Below, in pieces: positions 48,328-57,817 of a stretch of 64,000 bases of DNA (position 1 is its first letter; every line of letters begins with the position of its first letter). Origin of the DNA: Methylibium petroleiphilum PM1 (GTDB taxonomy: Bacteria; Pseudomonadota; Gammaproteobacteria; Burkholderiales; Burkholderiaceae_C); the NCBI RefSeq assembly GCF_000015725.1, contig NC_008825.1, positions 1,550,001 to 1,614,000 of the forward strand. The letters are read 5' to 3'. Made by a program: the position numbers and the translations under genes. The notes under the pieces were generated by a model. The model was not told where the DNA came from. It was given only the letters and a program-made list of their open reading frames with translations, and did not search any database.

Positions 48328-49203
48328 ATGAGCCGCAAGCATCCCGTCATCGCGGTCACCGGGTCCAGTGGGGCCGGGACGACCACCGTCAAGCGCGTGT
48401 TCGAGAACATCTTCCGGCGCGAGGGCATCCGTCCGGCGGTCATCGAGGGCGATGCCTTCCATCGCTTCTCGCGGCAGGAGATGAAGGAGCGCATCGCCCA
48501 GGGCGATCTGGAGGGCCGTGCCGTCAGCCACTTCGGGCCCGACACCAACGAGTGGGCGCTGCTGGAGCAGCAGTTCCGCGCCTACGGGCAGGGCGGGCGC
48601 TGCCGTTCGCGCTACTACCTGCACAGCCCCGAGGAAGCCGAGCCCTACCAGCAGGAGCCCGGGACCTTCACGCCCTGGGTGGAGACGCCGGCCGATACCG
48701 ACCTGCTGTTCTACGAGGGCCTGCACGGTTGCGTGAAGACCGAGAGCATCGACATGGTGCGGCACGCCGACCTGAAGATCGGTGTCGTGCCGATCATCAA
48801 CCTCGAATGGATCCAGAAGATCCACCGCGACACCAGGGACCGCGGCTATTCCAAGGAGGCGGTGTCCGACGTGATCCTGCGGCGCATGCACGACTACGTG
48901 CACTACATCGTGCCGCAGTTCGGCGAGACCGACATCAACTTCCAGCGCGTGCCGGTGGTCGACACCTCCAACCCCTTCATCGCGCGCGACATCCCGACGG
49001 CCGGCGAGAGCCTCACGGTGATCCGCTTCAAGAACCCGCGCGGCATCGACTTTCCCTACCTGCTGTCCATGATCGACAACTCGTTCATGAGCCGTGCGAA
49101 CACCATCGTCGTGCCGGGCGGCAAGATGGACCTGGCGATGCAGCTGATCCTGACGCCGATGATCCTGCGGCTGATGGAGATCCGCCGAGCCCAGTTGCAG
49201 TGA
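48328..49203 (+). CDS. cbbP: Phosphoribulokinase
   Basis: A 291-residue kinase that makes ribulose-1,5-bisphosphate from ribulose-5-phosphate and ATP. P-loop GSSGAGTTTV (residues about 10-19) precedes EGDAFHRFSRQEM, and FYEGLHG and KIGVVPIINLEWIQKIHRD follow. It is the class I (proteobacterial) type. It is only eight bases after cbbF. Confidence 0.96.
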   Translation: MSRKHPVIAVTGSSGAGTTTVKRVFENIFRREGIRPAVIEGDAFHRFSRQEMKERIAQGDLEGRAVSHFGPDTNEWALLEQQFRAYGQGGRCRSRYYLHSPEEAEPYQQEPGTFTPWVETPADTDLLFYEGLHGCVKTESIDMVRHADLKIGVVPIINLEWIQKIHRDTRDRGYSKEAVSDVILRRMHDYVHYIVPQFGETDINFQRVPVVDTSNPFIARDIPTAGESLTVIRFKNPRGIDFPYLLSMIDNSFMSRANTIVVPGGKMDLAMQLILTPMILRLMEIRRAQLQ

Positions 49204-49237
49204 GCCCGCTGCGTCGACCCCTGAACCAAGGAACAAC

Positions 49238-49933
49238 ATGACGATCCGTCTCGTGAGCTTCGACCTCGACGGCACCCTGGTCGACACCGCCGCCGAGATC
49301 GCCGAGGCCGTGCACCGCGCCTTCGACGACGTCGGCATCGAGCGCCGGCCGCAGGCCGAGATCACCAACCTGATCGGCCGCGGCACGCGCGAGCTGATGC
49401 TCAAGCTGCTGGCGCGCGTGATGCTGGAGCAGCCGGCGCTGTCGGAGCGGGTGCAGGCCGACGCGGTGCTGGAGCGCTTCGAGCACCACTACGCCGAGAC
49501 GGCGGGCTGCTTCGGCAAACCGTACCCGGGCTGTGTCGCGACGCTCGAACGCCTGCGCGACCAGGGCGTGCGGCTGGTGTGCGTGACCAACAAGGAGCAG
49601 CGTCATGCCGAGCGCGTGCTGGCGGTGACGCGGCTCGACGGCTACTTCAGCATGCTGATCGGCGGCGACACGCTGCCGGTCAAGAAGCCGCACAACGGCG
49701 TCCTGGCCCATGTGCTGCGCCACCACGGCGTCAGCGCCGACGAGGCGGCCCATGTGGGCGACTCGTCGATCGACGTCGAGAGCGCACGCAACGCCGGCGT
49801 GCGGGCCTGGGCGGTGCCGCACGGCTACAACGCGGGGGTGCCGATCGAGGATTCCAACCCGGACCGGCTGTTTCCCAACCTGCCGGCGATCGCCGACGAG
49901 GTGGACGCCGTGCTGGGGCCGCTGCCGGCATGA
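49238..49933 (+). CDS. cbbZ: Phosphoglycolate phosphatase
   Basis: A 231-residue HAD-superfamily enzyme that removes 2-phosphoglycolate made by RubisCO oxygenation. HAD motif I is FDLDGTLVDT, motif II VTNKE, and motif III/IV KKPHNGVL followed by HVGDSSIDVESARNAG. It begins 34 bases after cbbP. Presence in the cluster fits oxygen-tolerant autotrophy. Confidence 0.94.
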   Translation: MTIRLVSFDLDGTLVDTAAEIAEAVHRAFDDVGIERRPQAEITNLIGRGTRELMLKLLARVMLEQPALSERVQADAVLERFEHHYAETAGCFGKPYPGCVATLERLRDQGVRLVCVTNKEQRHAERVLAVTRLDGYFSMLIGGDTLPVKKPHNGVLAHVLRHHGVSADEAAHVGDSSIDVESARNAGVRAWAVPHGYNAGVPIEDSNPDRLFPNLPAIADEVDAVLGPLPA

Positions 49934-49966
49934 TGTGACGCAACGATTCACGAACGGGAGACGCTG

Positions 49967-50740
49967 ATGCTGGCCGCCTTGCTGTGGGATGTGGATGGCA
50001 CCATGGCCGAGACCGAACGCGACGGTCATCTCGTCGCGTTCAACGAAGCCTTCGAGGCGCTCGGCCTGCCGTGGCGATGGAGCGTCGAACGCTACACCGA
50101 GCTGCTGCGCGTGACCGGGGGACGCGAGCGCCTGCTGCACGACATGACCACGCAGGCCGACGCTCCTGCCGGCGCGGCCGAGCGCGACCGTCTGGCCGCG
50201 GCACTGCATGCCGAGAAGAACCGCCGCTACGGCCAGCTCGTGGAGCGCGGCGCGATCGCGCTGCGCCCCGGCGTGCTGCGGCTGATGAACGAGGCCACGG
50301 CGAGCGGGGTGCAGCTGGCCATTGCCACAACCACGTCGCGCGTGAACCTGGAGGCCTTGCTGGGCGCGCAGCTCGGCACGAACTGGCCCACACGCTTCGC
50401 GGCCATCGTCTGCGGCGAGGACGCGCCGGTGAAGAAGCCCGACCCGCAGGTCTACCTGCGATGCCTGGATGCGCTGCAACTCGACGCCGACGAGACGCTC
50501 GCGATCGAGGATTCGCCGAACGGACTGGCCGCGGCCCGCGCCGCCGGTATCGCGACGCTGGTGACGCGCAGCCTGAATTTCGCGAGCCACGCCTTCGAGG
50601 GCGCGCTCGCTGTCTGCGACGACCTGGACCACCCGGCGGCGCCGTCGCCGCACCTAAAGGGCGCGCGCGCCGCGCGCATCGACCTCGCACTGCTGCGGCA
50701 TTGGCATGCCACGTGGTGGCAGGAGCCGCTGCGCGCCTGA
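49967..50740 (+). CDS. cbbY: CbbY, HAD phosphatase (xylulose-1,5-bisphosphatase type)
   Basis: A 257-residue HAD hydrolase. Its motif I WDVDGTMAETERDGHL is the CbbY variant with Met in place of Leu, followed by ATTTS, VKKPDPQVY and IEDSPNGLAAARAAG. CbbY of red-type systems dephosphorylates xylulose-1,5-bisphosphate, an inhibitor of RubisCO; this assignment is by homology. It ends two bases before the convergent YeeE stop, within a 14-bp palindrome (50735-50748). Confidence 0.93.
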   Translation: MLAALLWDVDGTMAETERDGHLVAFNEAFEALGLPWRWSVERYTELLRVTGGRERLLHDMTTQADAPAGAAERDRLAAALHAEKNRRYGQLVERGAIALRPGVLRLMNEATASGVQLAIATTTSRVNLEALLGAQLGTNWPTRFAAIVCGEDAPVKKPDPQVYLRCLDALQLDADETLAIEDSPNGLAAARAAGIATLVTRSLNFASHAFEGALAVCDDLDHPAAPSPHLKGARAARIDLALLRHWHATWWQEPLRA

Positions 50741-50748
50741 GCTCAGGC
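50735..50748. repeat. 14-bp palindrome covering two convergent stop codons
   Basis: GCCTGAGCTCAGGC is a perfect palindrome spanning the TGA of cbbY (50738-50740) and the stop of the YeeE/YedE gene (50743-50745). It could form a short hairpin at the ends of both transcripts, although the two genes are just two bases apart. Confidence 0.45.
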
Positions 50749-51867
50749 CTCGCGCTCGATGACCCAGGCCTGGTAGCGCAGCGCCGCCACGGCACCGGCG
50801 ACGATGCCGGCCACCGCGATGAACGAGCCGGCCGACAGCAGCGACAGCCCGCTGAGTCCCTGGCCGATCGAGCAGCCCAGCGCCGTGACGCCGCCCACGC
50901 CCATCAGCACTGCACCGACCAGATGCTGGGCGGTGTCGCGCACGTCGCGAAAGCCCTCCCAGCGGAACTCCCGTCGCAGCAGGGCGGTGGCGGCGGCGCC
51001 GAGCAGGGTGCCCAGCACGGTCGTGATGCCGAAGCTCAGCACCGTGCCGCGGTCGGACCACAGCGTCAGCAGATCCAGCGTGTAGGCCGTGGGCGCGACG
51101 AAGCTCAGCGCTTCCGGGCGGCGAGAGTGGGTGGCGAGCCAGGCCGGCTCCAGGGTTTCGGGGTGTTCGCTCAGGTGACCGAGCGAGCCCGTGACGAACC
51201 ATGCCGCGACGATCAGCGCGCCGATGGCCAGACCGCCGAGCAGCGGTCCCGGTTGCAGGAAGTCACGGCTCCGCCGCAGCCAGAGCAGCAGCGGCACTGC
51301 CAGCAGCACGCACAGCGCGGCGCGCAGCCACGGCAGCGGCAGGTCGACAACGCGAGACAGCCACGAGGGCAGATCCTGCGGGCCGGCCAGCAGCGGCCCG
51401 ACCGGGTCCAGCCATTCGACGCGCGGCAGCGCGAACGCGCCGCGCAGCGTCATCTGCGCCGCGAAGCCGACGACCAGTAGAACCACCAGGGCCTTCAGGC
51501 TGCCGCCACCGGCGCGCACCAGGGCCCGCGAGGCGCAGCCCGAAGCCAGCACCATGCCGAAGCCGAAGGCCAGCCCGCCCAGGCCCTGCGCCAGCCAGCT
51601 CAGGCGTCGACCGGTGTAGATGGACGCGCTCAGGTCCACGCCGCCCAGCCCGATCAGCGCCTGCGTGCCGACCAGCGCCACCAGCGCGGCCCAGACCCAG
51701 GTGCGCAGCCGGGTCGCGTCACCGAAGTTCACCACGTCGGCGATCGCACCCATGGTGCAGAAGCGCGTGGCCTGGGCGAGGGCGCCGAAGGCGATGCCGA
51801 GGGCCAGTCCGCACAGCAGCACGGTCTGGATCAATTGACTGGGGTTCGTGTCCACGGGGGGCGGCAA
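50743..51867 (-). CDS. YeeE/YedE-family sulfur transporter
   Basis: A 374-residue membrane protein with about nine helices. The conserved pore cysteines of the YeeE family are present: Cys37 in RFCTMG, Cys111 in ASGCASRAL and Cys332 in [11 protein letters not shown]. The family takes up thiosulfate or related sulfur compounds in exchange with TsuB-type partners. No TusA/TsuB gene is adjacent. Its location next to the cbb and sulfur-oxidation genes fits sulfur import. Confidence 0.85.
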   Translation of the reverse strand: MPPPVDTNPSQLIQTVLLCGLALGIAFGALAQATRFCTMGAIADVVNFGDATRLRTWVWAALVALVGTQALIGLGGVDLSASIYTGRRLSWLAQGLGGLAFGFGMVLASGCASRALVRAGGGSLKALVVLLVVGFAAQMTLRGAFALPRVEWLDPVGPLLAGPQDLPSWLSRVVDLPLPWLRAALCVLLAVPLLLWLRRSRDFLQPGPLLGGLAIGALIVAAWFVTGSLGHLSEHPETLEPAWLATHSRRPEALSFVAPTAYTLDLLTLWSDRGTVLSFGITTVLGTLLGAAATALLRREFRWEGFRDVRDTAQHLVGAVLMGVGGVTALGCSIGQGLSGLSLLSAGSFIAVAGIVAGAVAALRYQAWVIEREA

Positions 51868-51976
51868 GGCAAGTCGGTTCCCCGGGATTCTGACGCGCCG
51901 CCGTCAAGCTAGGTGTGCTGCCGAGTCACCTCACTGCCTACGATGCGGTCCTTCCTGTCGGAGCAAGGGGGCGTTC

Positions 51977-52870
51977 ATGGCCACGAAGACGATCAAGCGC
52001 AAGGGACTGTCGCTGCACGCCGGTCTCAATCTGGTCAGTGGCACGCACTACGGCGGCTGGACCGGCGAGCTCAGCGCCTGCGAGTTCGACGCCGAGGACA
52101 TGGCGGCGCTGGCACGCGCTCAGGGCCTCAAGCCGACGGTACTGCTGACGAGGAAGGCCACCCGCGCGGCGTTGCTCGCCCGCATCCGAGCCGCGGCGAA
52201 GGCGCTGAAGAGCGGCGACCTGTTTTTCCTGACCTACTCCGGTCACGGCGGCCAGGTGGACGATGTGACCGGTGAGGAAAGCGACAAGCTCGACGAGACC
52301 TGGTGCCTGTACGACGGGCAGCTGATCGACGACGAGCTCTATGCCGAGTTGGGTCGCTTCGCGAAGGGCGTGCGCGTGCTGGTGCTTTCCGACAGTTGCC
52401 ACAGCGGCACCGTGACGCGTGCGACATCGCCCGCGCCCGGTGGCGTGCCGATGCCGCGCTCGCGCATGATGCCGCCGGCGATCGCGCGGCGGACCTACCG
52501 CGACCACCAGGCGTTCTACGACAAACTGCAGCGCGACGTGGCTCGCGCCAGCGGCGGTCGGCCGGTGGAGCCCGATGCTGCGCTGGCGCAACTGGCGGTC
52601 AGTCCGCGACTCACGGCACTGGCGGCCCGGCTGAAGGCCGCGGTCATCCTGGTGTCGGGTTGCCAGGACAACCAGAGCTCGCTCGACGGCGAGCACAACG
52701 GTGCGTTCACCGAGCAGCTGCTGCGCGTCTGGAACCAGGGCAAGTTCGAGGGCAATTACGCCGGCTTCCACGCGAGGATCAAGGCCGGCATGCCGGCGAG
52801 CCAGACACCCAACCTGTTCGTGCTGGGACCGGCCGCGACCTTCCTGCGGCAACGGCCCTTCACGCTGTGA
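51977..52870 (+). CDS. Caspase-family (C14, metacaspase-like) peptidase
   Basis: A 297-residue protein with a complete catalytic dyad: His90 in LTYSGHGGQ and Cys141 in LSDSCHSG. It has [15 protein letters not shown], the P20 subunit order, and the C-terminal [10 protein letters not shown] and [10 protein letters not shown] usual in bacterial caspase-like proteins. No signal peptide or extra domain is seen, so it is likely cytoplasmic. Substrate and role are unknown; Arg/Lys preference is typical of metacaspases but cannot be judged here. Confidence 0.88.
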   Translation: MATKTIKRKGLSLHAGLNLVSGTHYGGWTGELSACEFDAEDMAALARAQGLKPTVLLTRKATRAALLARIRAAAKALKSGDLFFLTYSGHGGQVDDVTGEESDKLDETWCLYDGQLIDDELYAELGRFAKGVRVLVLSDSCHSGTVTRATSPAPGGVPMPRSRMMPPAIARRTYRDHQAFYDKLQRDVARASGGRPVEPDAALAQLAVSPRLTALAARLKAAVILVSGCQDNQSSLDGEHNGAFTEQLLRVWNQGKFEGNYAGFHARIKAGMPASQTPNLFVLGPAATFLRQRPFTL

Positions 52871-52896
52871 GGCGTGCGGCGCGGTTCATGGCCGCG

Positions 52897-53055
52897 TCAT
52901 ATCCGGCCCATCAGCAGCAGCACGATGACGATCAACAGCACCAACCCGACGCCGCCGCTGGGGCCATAACCCCAGTTCCGGCTGTGGGGCCAGTTCGGGA
53001 TCGCGCCGATCAGGATGAGGATCAGGACGATCAGCAGGAGGGTACCGAGGGTCAT
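52897..53055 (-). CDS. DUF3309-type small membrane peptide (52 aa)
   Basis: A 52-residue peptide beginning MTLGTLLLIVLILILIGAIP and ending LLIVIVLLLMGRI, with two hydrophobic helices around the loop WPHSRNWGYGPSGG. This is the exact layout of the DUF3309 family. Function is unknown. It is very short but clearly coding by family pattern. Confidence 0.85.
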   Translation of the reverse strand: MTLGTLLLIVLILILIGAIPNWPHSRNWGYGPSGGVGLVLLIVIVLLLMGRI

Positions 53056-53202
53056 GGGATGCTCCGGGAGTGTCGAAGGACCTCACGGTAGGCGGCCCGC
53101 GGCGCCGGCGATGTCGGAGCGAGGCTCGTCGCGAAGTCGGTCAGTGCCCCGCCTGCGCGGCTACGGCAGCGAGCGACTGCGCGATGCAGCCGCGGCGTGC
53201 GA

Positions 53203-53853
<651 letters not shown>

Positions 53854-53864
53854 CTCCTTCGGAA

Positions 53865-56042
53865 CTACAGGGTCGACAAGGCCTCGCGCACGAGACCTCC
53901 GGTGAGGATCTCCGGCAGCAGCAGCGGCTCGCGGCCGGGGCGCATCAGCACATAGACGGGCACGCCGTTGCGACCGAGCCGGCCGAGCGCGGCGGTGATG
54001 CGCTCGTCGCGGTGGGTCCAGTCGGCGCGCATCAGCGCCACGTTGGAGCGGGTGAAGGCCTGCAGGGTTTCATCGGTGTGCAGCACGAGCCGCTTGTTGA
54101 CCTGGCAGCTCACGCACCAGGCGGCGGTGAAGTCGACGAAGACGGCCCGGCCCTGCGCCAGATGCGCGTCGATGGCGGCCTCGTCATAGGCTTGCCAGGC
54201 CGTGTGGGGCGAGCCGGCGTTCGACGCCGTGCCGTTACCGGCCTGCGGTGAGGCCGCCCGCTCGGATACCGGCCACCCCCAGGCCAGCACGGCGACCAGC
54301 AGCACGGTCACTCCCGCGCGCGCCGCCACGCCGCGCCACACACTCGCCAGCCACAGCCCGAAAGCCAGGCCGACCAGCGCCACCAGCGCGCGCGTGCTGC
54401 CGTCGATGCCGGCTTGCTGGCCCAGCACCCACAGCAGCCACACGACGGTGGCGAACATCGGGAACGCCAAGCCTTGCTTGAGCCTCAGCATCCAGGGCCC
54501 GGGCCGCGGCAACCGCGCGCGCCAGCCCGGCCGCAGCACCAGCAGCACATAGGGCCAGGCCATGCCGAGTCCGAGCGCCGCGAACACGCCCAATGCCTGG
54601 GCCGGCGGTTGCGCGATGGCGTAGCCGAGGGCCGCGCCCATGAACGGCGCCGTGCACGGGCTCGCCGCCACGACCGCGAGCACGCCGGATCCGAAGGCGT
54701 CCACCGCTGGTCGCTGTGCGCGCCATTGCGCCAGCCCTTGCGGCATCAGAAGGCCGAATTCGAACTGGCCGGCCAGGTTGAGCCCGAGCAAGAAGAACAG
54801 CAGCGCCAGCGCGAACACCACGCCGGGCTCCTGCAGCTGGAAGCCCCAGCCCACGGCGCTGCCGGCCGCACGCAGTGCGAGCAGCGCTGCAGCGAGCGCG
54901 ACGAAGCTGCACACCACGCCCACGCCGTACGCCAGCGCGTGCATTCGCAGGCGGCGGGCGTCTCCCTCCTGCCGCGCGAGGCCGAGCAGCTTGATCGACA
55001 GCACCGGGAACACGCAGGGCATCAGGTTCAGCAGCATGCCGCCCAGGAAGGCCAGGCCCAATGCCGCCAGCAGGCCCACAGGGGCGCTGCCGCGCAGCGA
55101 GGCGGGGCCCCGATCCTCGGCCGCGGCGCGCGCGCCGGCGGGGACGGTGATCGTCGCGACGGGACGCAACGGTGCGCTGAACTCGACCGAGCGTTGCGGG
55201 CCGCCCCAGACGGCGGTCCCCGAGGCGCCGGGGGCGGCCTGCGCAACGGCGATGCCGTCGAGTCGGGCCGGCACCGTTGCGCCCTCCAGCAGCTTCAGCT
55301 TCAAGGCATAGCCGCGCGGGCCGCGATAGAGCGCATGGCTTGCGGGTTCCAACAACTGTTCCGCATACGGGAAGACATGAACCTCCGGTGCATCGGCGGG
55401 CAAGTCGCCGCCTGCCGGTTCGAGCGTCAGCAGCAGGTCTCGTCCGGCCTGCTGAACCTCCGCGGTCCACGCCGAGAGGGGCCCCGCCTGCGCCGCCGCT
55501 GCCTGCGCGAACAGTGCCGCGTGCGCGGCGGGTGCGGCGTTGTCGGCGGCCGCTGCCTCGGCCACCGGCAACCGCAGATCGAGCGTCGCCTGTTCGGGGA
55601 TGCAGACGTCGTTGCACACCAGCCAGCGTGCCTGGGCCTGCAGCCTCAGCGTGTCGCCCGGCCTGGCATCGGGCGGTGCCGTGTACTGCAGCGGGAGCAG
55701 CACCTCGCCTTCGTAGCCGTAGTTGACCAGCGGGCCGATCGGCAGGCGTTCGGGCGCTGGCCATTCGATCTCGCCCATCCGGCTGCCGGGCGGCAGCGTC
55801 CAGCTCAGCGTCGTGGGCAGGCCCGAATCGCCCGGGTTGCGCCAGTAGGTGTGCCAATGCGGGATGTGCTGGAGCTTCAGTCCGATCCTGAGCGTCTGAC
55901 CGGCTGCCACCGCACCGCGCTCGGCCACCAGTTCGGCCGTGACGTGGTCGGTGCGCACCGCAGCCGCGTGCGCCGCGCCGCCGAGGAGGAGGGCGGCCGA
56001 GGCGAGTGCCGCGACGAACAGGGGACCGAACGGTTGGGGCAC
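53865..56042 (-). CDS. DsbD-family thiol:disulfide interchange protein
   Basis: A 725-residue protein with three parts. A signal peptide and an N-terminal domain with CNDVCIP (DsbD-alpha-like) come first. Next come eight membrane helices with the paired cysteines of MPCVFPVLSIKLL and ASPCTAPF. The C-terminal thioredoxin domain has AAWCVSCQVNK. It carries electrons from cytoplasmic thioredoxin to the periplasm, probably to the neighbouring redoxin. The larger N-terminal domain fits the ScsB/DsbD-gamma-like group. Confidence 0.9.
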   Translation of the reverse strand: MPQPFGPLFVAALASAALLLGGAAHAAAVRTDHVTAELVAERGAVAAGQTLRIGLKLQHIPHWHTYWRNPGDSGLPTTLSWTLPPGSRMGEIEWPAPERLPIGPLVNYGYEGEVLLPLQYTAPPDARPGDTLRLQAQARWLVCNDVCIPEQATLDLRLPVAEAAAADNAAPAAHAALFAQAAAAQAGPLSAWTAEVQQAGRDLLLTLEPAGGDLPADAPEVHVFPYAEQLLEPASHALYRGPRGYALKLKLLEGATVPARLDGIAVAQAAPGASGTAVWGGPQRSVEFSAPLRPVATITVPAGARAAAEDRGPASLRGSAPVGLLAALGLAFLGGMLLNLMPCVFPVLSIKLLGLARQEGDARRLRMHALAYGVGVVCSFVALAAALLALRAAGSAVGWGFQLQEPGVVFALALLFFLLGLNLAGQFEFGLLMPQGLAQWRAQRPAVDAFGSGVLAVVAASPCTAPFMGAALGYAIAQPPAQALGVFAALGLGMAWPYVLLVLRPGWRARLPRPGPWMLRLKQGLAFPMFATVVWLLWVLGQQAGIDGSTRALVALVGLAFGLWLASVWRGVAARAGVTVLLVAVLAWGWPVSERAASPQAGNGTASNAGSPHTAWQAYDEAAIDAHLAQGRAVFVDFTAAWCVSCQVNKRLVLHTDETLQAFTRSNVALMRADWTHRDERITAALGRLGRNGVPVYVLMRPGREPLLLPEILTGGLVREALSTL

Positions 56043-56392
56043 GTTGCCGAGTCTCCGGGGCTGTATCGGGAAGCGGTGCGATTCTGAGGGCAGCGCGGAG
56101 TTCCACCCTGCGGCAGGGTTGATGCGCCTCAGCGTGCAGGGGATGCAAGCCGCGTGAGCGCTTGGCGCCTTTTGAAGTACAGCGCGCTTGTAGGGCGATG
56201 CACTGAGTCACCGGCCGTGGCACCCGTGGCCCGGACCCGTAAGCCCTTGATTCCATTGCCTGCGGATCGGGAGGCGTGCGCTCTGCGGCACCGGCGGTCT
56301 CTGGCACGCCTCGTGCGCCTGACGGGGTCGTGCCATGGGAGATCCACCGATCCGTGGCCTCTGCAACGGTGGATAACAAGGAGACCAAGACC
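56043..56392. other. 350-base gap between the DsbD-type gene and ompW
   Basis: No gene is seen. AAGGAG at 56378-56383 is the Shine-Dalgarno for the GTG start of the ompW gene, nine bases further on. No clear FNR, ArcA or other operator could be named by eye. Confidence 0.5.
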
Positions 56393-57040
56393 GTGAAGAC
56401 GATCCAGAAGATGGGGCGCATTGCCCTGGCTGCAACCTGCCTGCTGTCGGGCGCCGCGCTGCATGCCGAAGAAGGCCCCTGGATGATCCGCGCTCGCGCG
56501 CTGCTCATCGATCCGGACAACAAGTCCGACGCGATTCCGTCGCTGGCGGTTCCTTCCAACGCGGTCGAGGTCGACAGCCGCTGGGTGCCCGAACTCGACA
56601 TCAGCTACTTCTTCAACAAGAACATCGCAGCCGAACTGGTGCTGGCCTACACCAAGCTGGACGTGAAGGTGAACGACAGCGCCATCGGCGCCTTCAATGC
56701 CGGCTCGTTCTACGCGTTGCCGCCATCGCTGCTGCTGCAATGGCACTTCCTGCCGGACGGGGGCATCCGTCCCTACGTCGGCGCAGGGATCAACTACACG
56801 CACATCTCTCGCGTGAAGCTCTCGGTGCCGGGCGTGTTGCCGCTCTACCTCGACAGCAGCAGCGTCGGTCCCGCGCTGCAGGCCGGCGTCGACTTCAAGC
56901 TCGACGGTCCGTGGTCGCTGAACTTCGACATCAAGAAGGCCTGGATCGAATCGGACGTCCGCACGGGCGCCGGTGTGCGCGTGAGCAAGGTCAAGCTCGA
57001 TCCCATGCTGATCGGCATCGGCGTCGGCTACCGCTTCTGA
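56393..57040 (+). CDS. OmpW-family outer-membrane protein
   Basis: A 215-residue eight-stranded barrel. It starts with GTG (VKTIQKMGRIALAATCLLSGAALHAEEG) and has a good signal peptide. Hallmarks are WMIRARALLIDPD, PELDISYFFNKNIAAELVLAY and YVGAGINYTHIS, with the C-terminal Phe of IGVGYRF. OmpW forms a narrow hydrophobic channel; the substrate is unknown. An internal ATG at 56411 would shorten the signal. Confidence 0.9.
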   Translation: MKTIQKMGRIALAATCLLSGAALHAEEGPWMIRARALLIDPDNKSDAIPSLAVPSNAVEVDSRWVPELDISYFFNKNIAAELVLAYTKLDVKVNDSAIGAFNAGSFYALPPSLLLQWHFLPDGGIRPYVGAGINYTHISRVKLSVPGVLPLYLDSSSVGPALQAGVDFKLDGPWSLNFDIKKAWIESDVRTGAGVRVSKVKLDPMLIGIGVGYRF

Positions 57041-57166
57041 ACGCCGGGGGGCCGCGGCGACGCGGCGCTATCCCCCTGAACCAGGGCCGTCCCCGCGGTG
57101 ACGTCATCCTTCACCTGCGGGGGCGTGCGGTGTTCTCGCCGACGGCCGGGCCGACAGAATCGGAGC

Positions 57167-57505
57167 GTGAAGACGTCGCAATCCGAGTTGGACTTTGCCG
57201 ATACGGTCCCCGCTGCACTGGCGGAGGCGGAGACAGGAACCTGGTTCACCGGGGCGCGGGTCGGTGGCGCCGCGTCCGTCGACACCGCGGCCTGGATTCA
57301 CGAACTCGACACCAGCGTCAGCCTGCCCACTCGGGAGCGGGCAAGCAAGGGTTTCCGTGATGCGCCCGATCCCTACGGCCGGCGCGGCTATGACCGGCGC
57401 TACCCGGTGGTCACGATCGTGAGCGCGATACGCCGTCGCCGCGTCGTCTGCACCATGGCGACGGCCGCCGTGCTGTTCGGGCTCGTCTCGCTCCTCGTCG
57501 GTTGA
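57167..57505 (+). CDS. Hypothetical protein with C-terminal membrane helix
   Basis: A 112-residue reading frame from a GTG at 57167 (VKTSQSELDFADTVPAALAEAE) to a single C-terminal helix (TMATAAVLFGLVSLLVG). The middle is charged and Arg-rich (YGRRGYDRRYP). Neither start nor coding status is certain; no domain was recognised. It lies between ompW and the small kinase-region gene. Confidence 0.45.
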   Translation: MKTSQSELDFADTVPAALAEAETGTWFTGARVGGAASVDTAAWIHELDTSVSLPTRERASKGFRDAPDPYGRRGYDRRYPVVTIVSAIRRRRVVCTMATAAVLFGLVSLLVG

Positions 57506-57549
57506 CTGAGCGATCGTCCGGCGCGGGGCCTGGACAAGTCCCCTGGAGG

Positions 57550-57717
57550 TCAGTGCTGAACGCCACCGACCCCGAGCTTCAGCAGCAGCCGCAGGTACTC
57601 GAGTCGCGCGTGAAGCTCCGTCAGATCCTGCACCAGGTCGGCCCAGAGCGCCTCGCGTGCATCGAGTGTCCGGTGAGCGGGCAGCGACGAAGGCTTGAGA
57701 GGATCAGGTGTGTCCAT
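57550..57717 (-). CDS. Small hypothetical protein (55 aa)
   Basis: A 55-residue peptide from MDTPDPLKPSSLPAHRTLDAREALWADLVQDLTELHARLEYLRLLLKLGVGGVQH in sense, quoted here by its parts: Pro-rich start, then amphipathic helix ALWADLVQDLTELHARLEYL. An upstream in-frame start is available, but this ATG gives the cleaner product. Similar short helices occur in Burkholderiales. Function is unknown. Confidence 0.45.
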   Translation of the reverse strand: MDTPDPLKPSSLPAHRTLDAREALWADLVQDLTELHARLEYLRLLLKLGVGGVQH

Positions 57718-57817
57718 GTCGGGCACTGGGGAGGTTGCAGAGCCTTCATGGTCTCGCTCGCGCCTCCCGTCGACAACCCCGTGTTCGGGGTGACGCGGCG
57801 ACATCGGCGCCGGTCGG

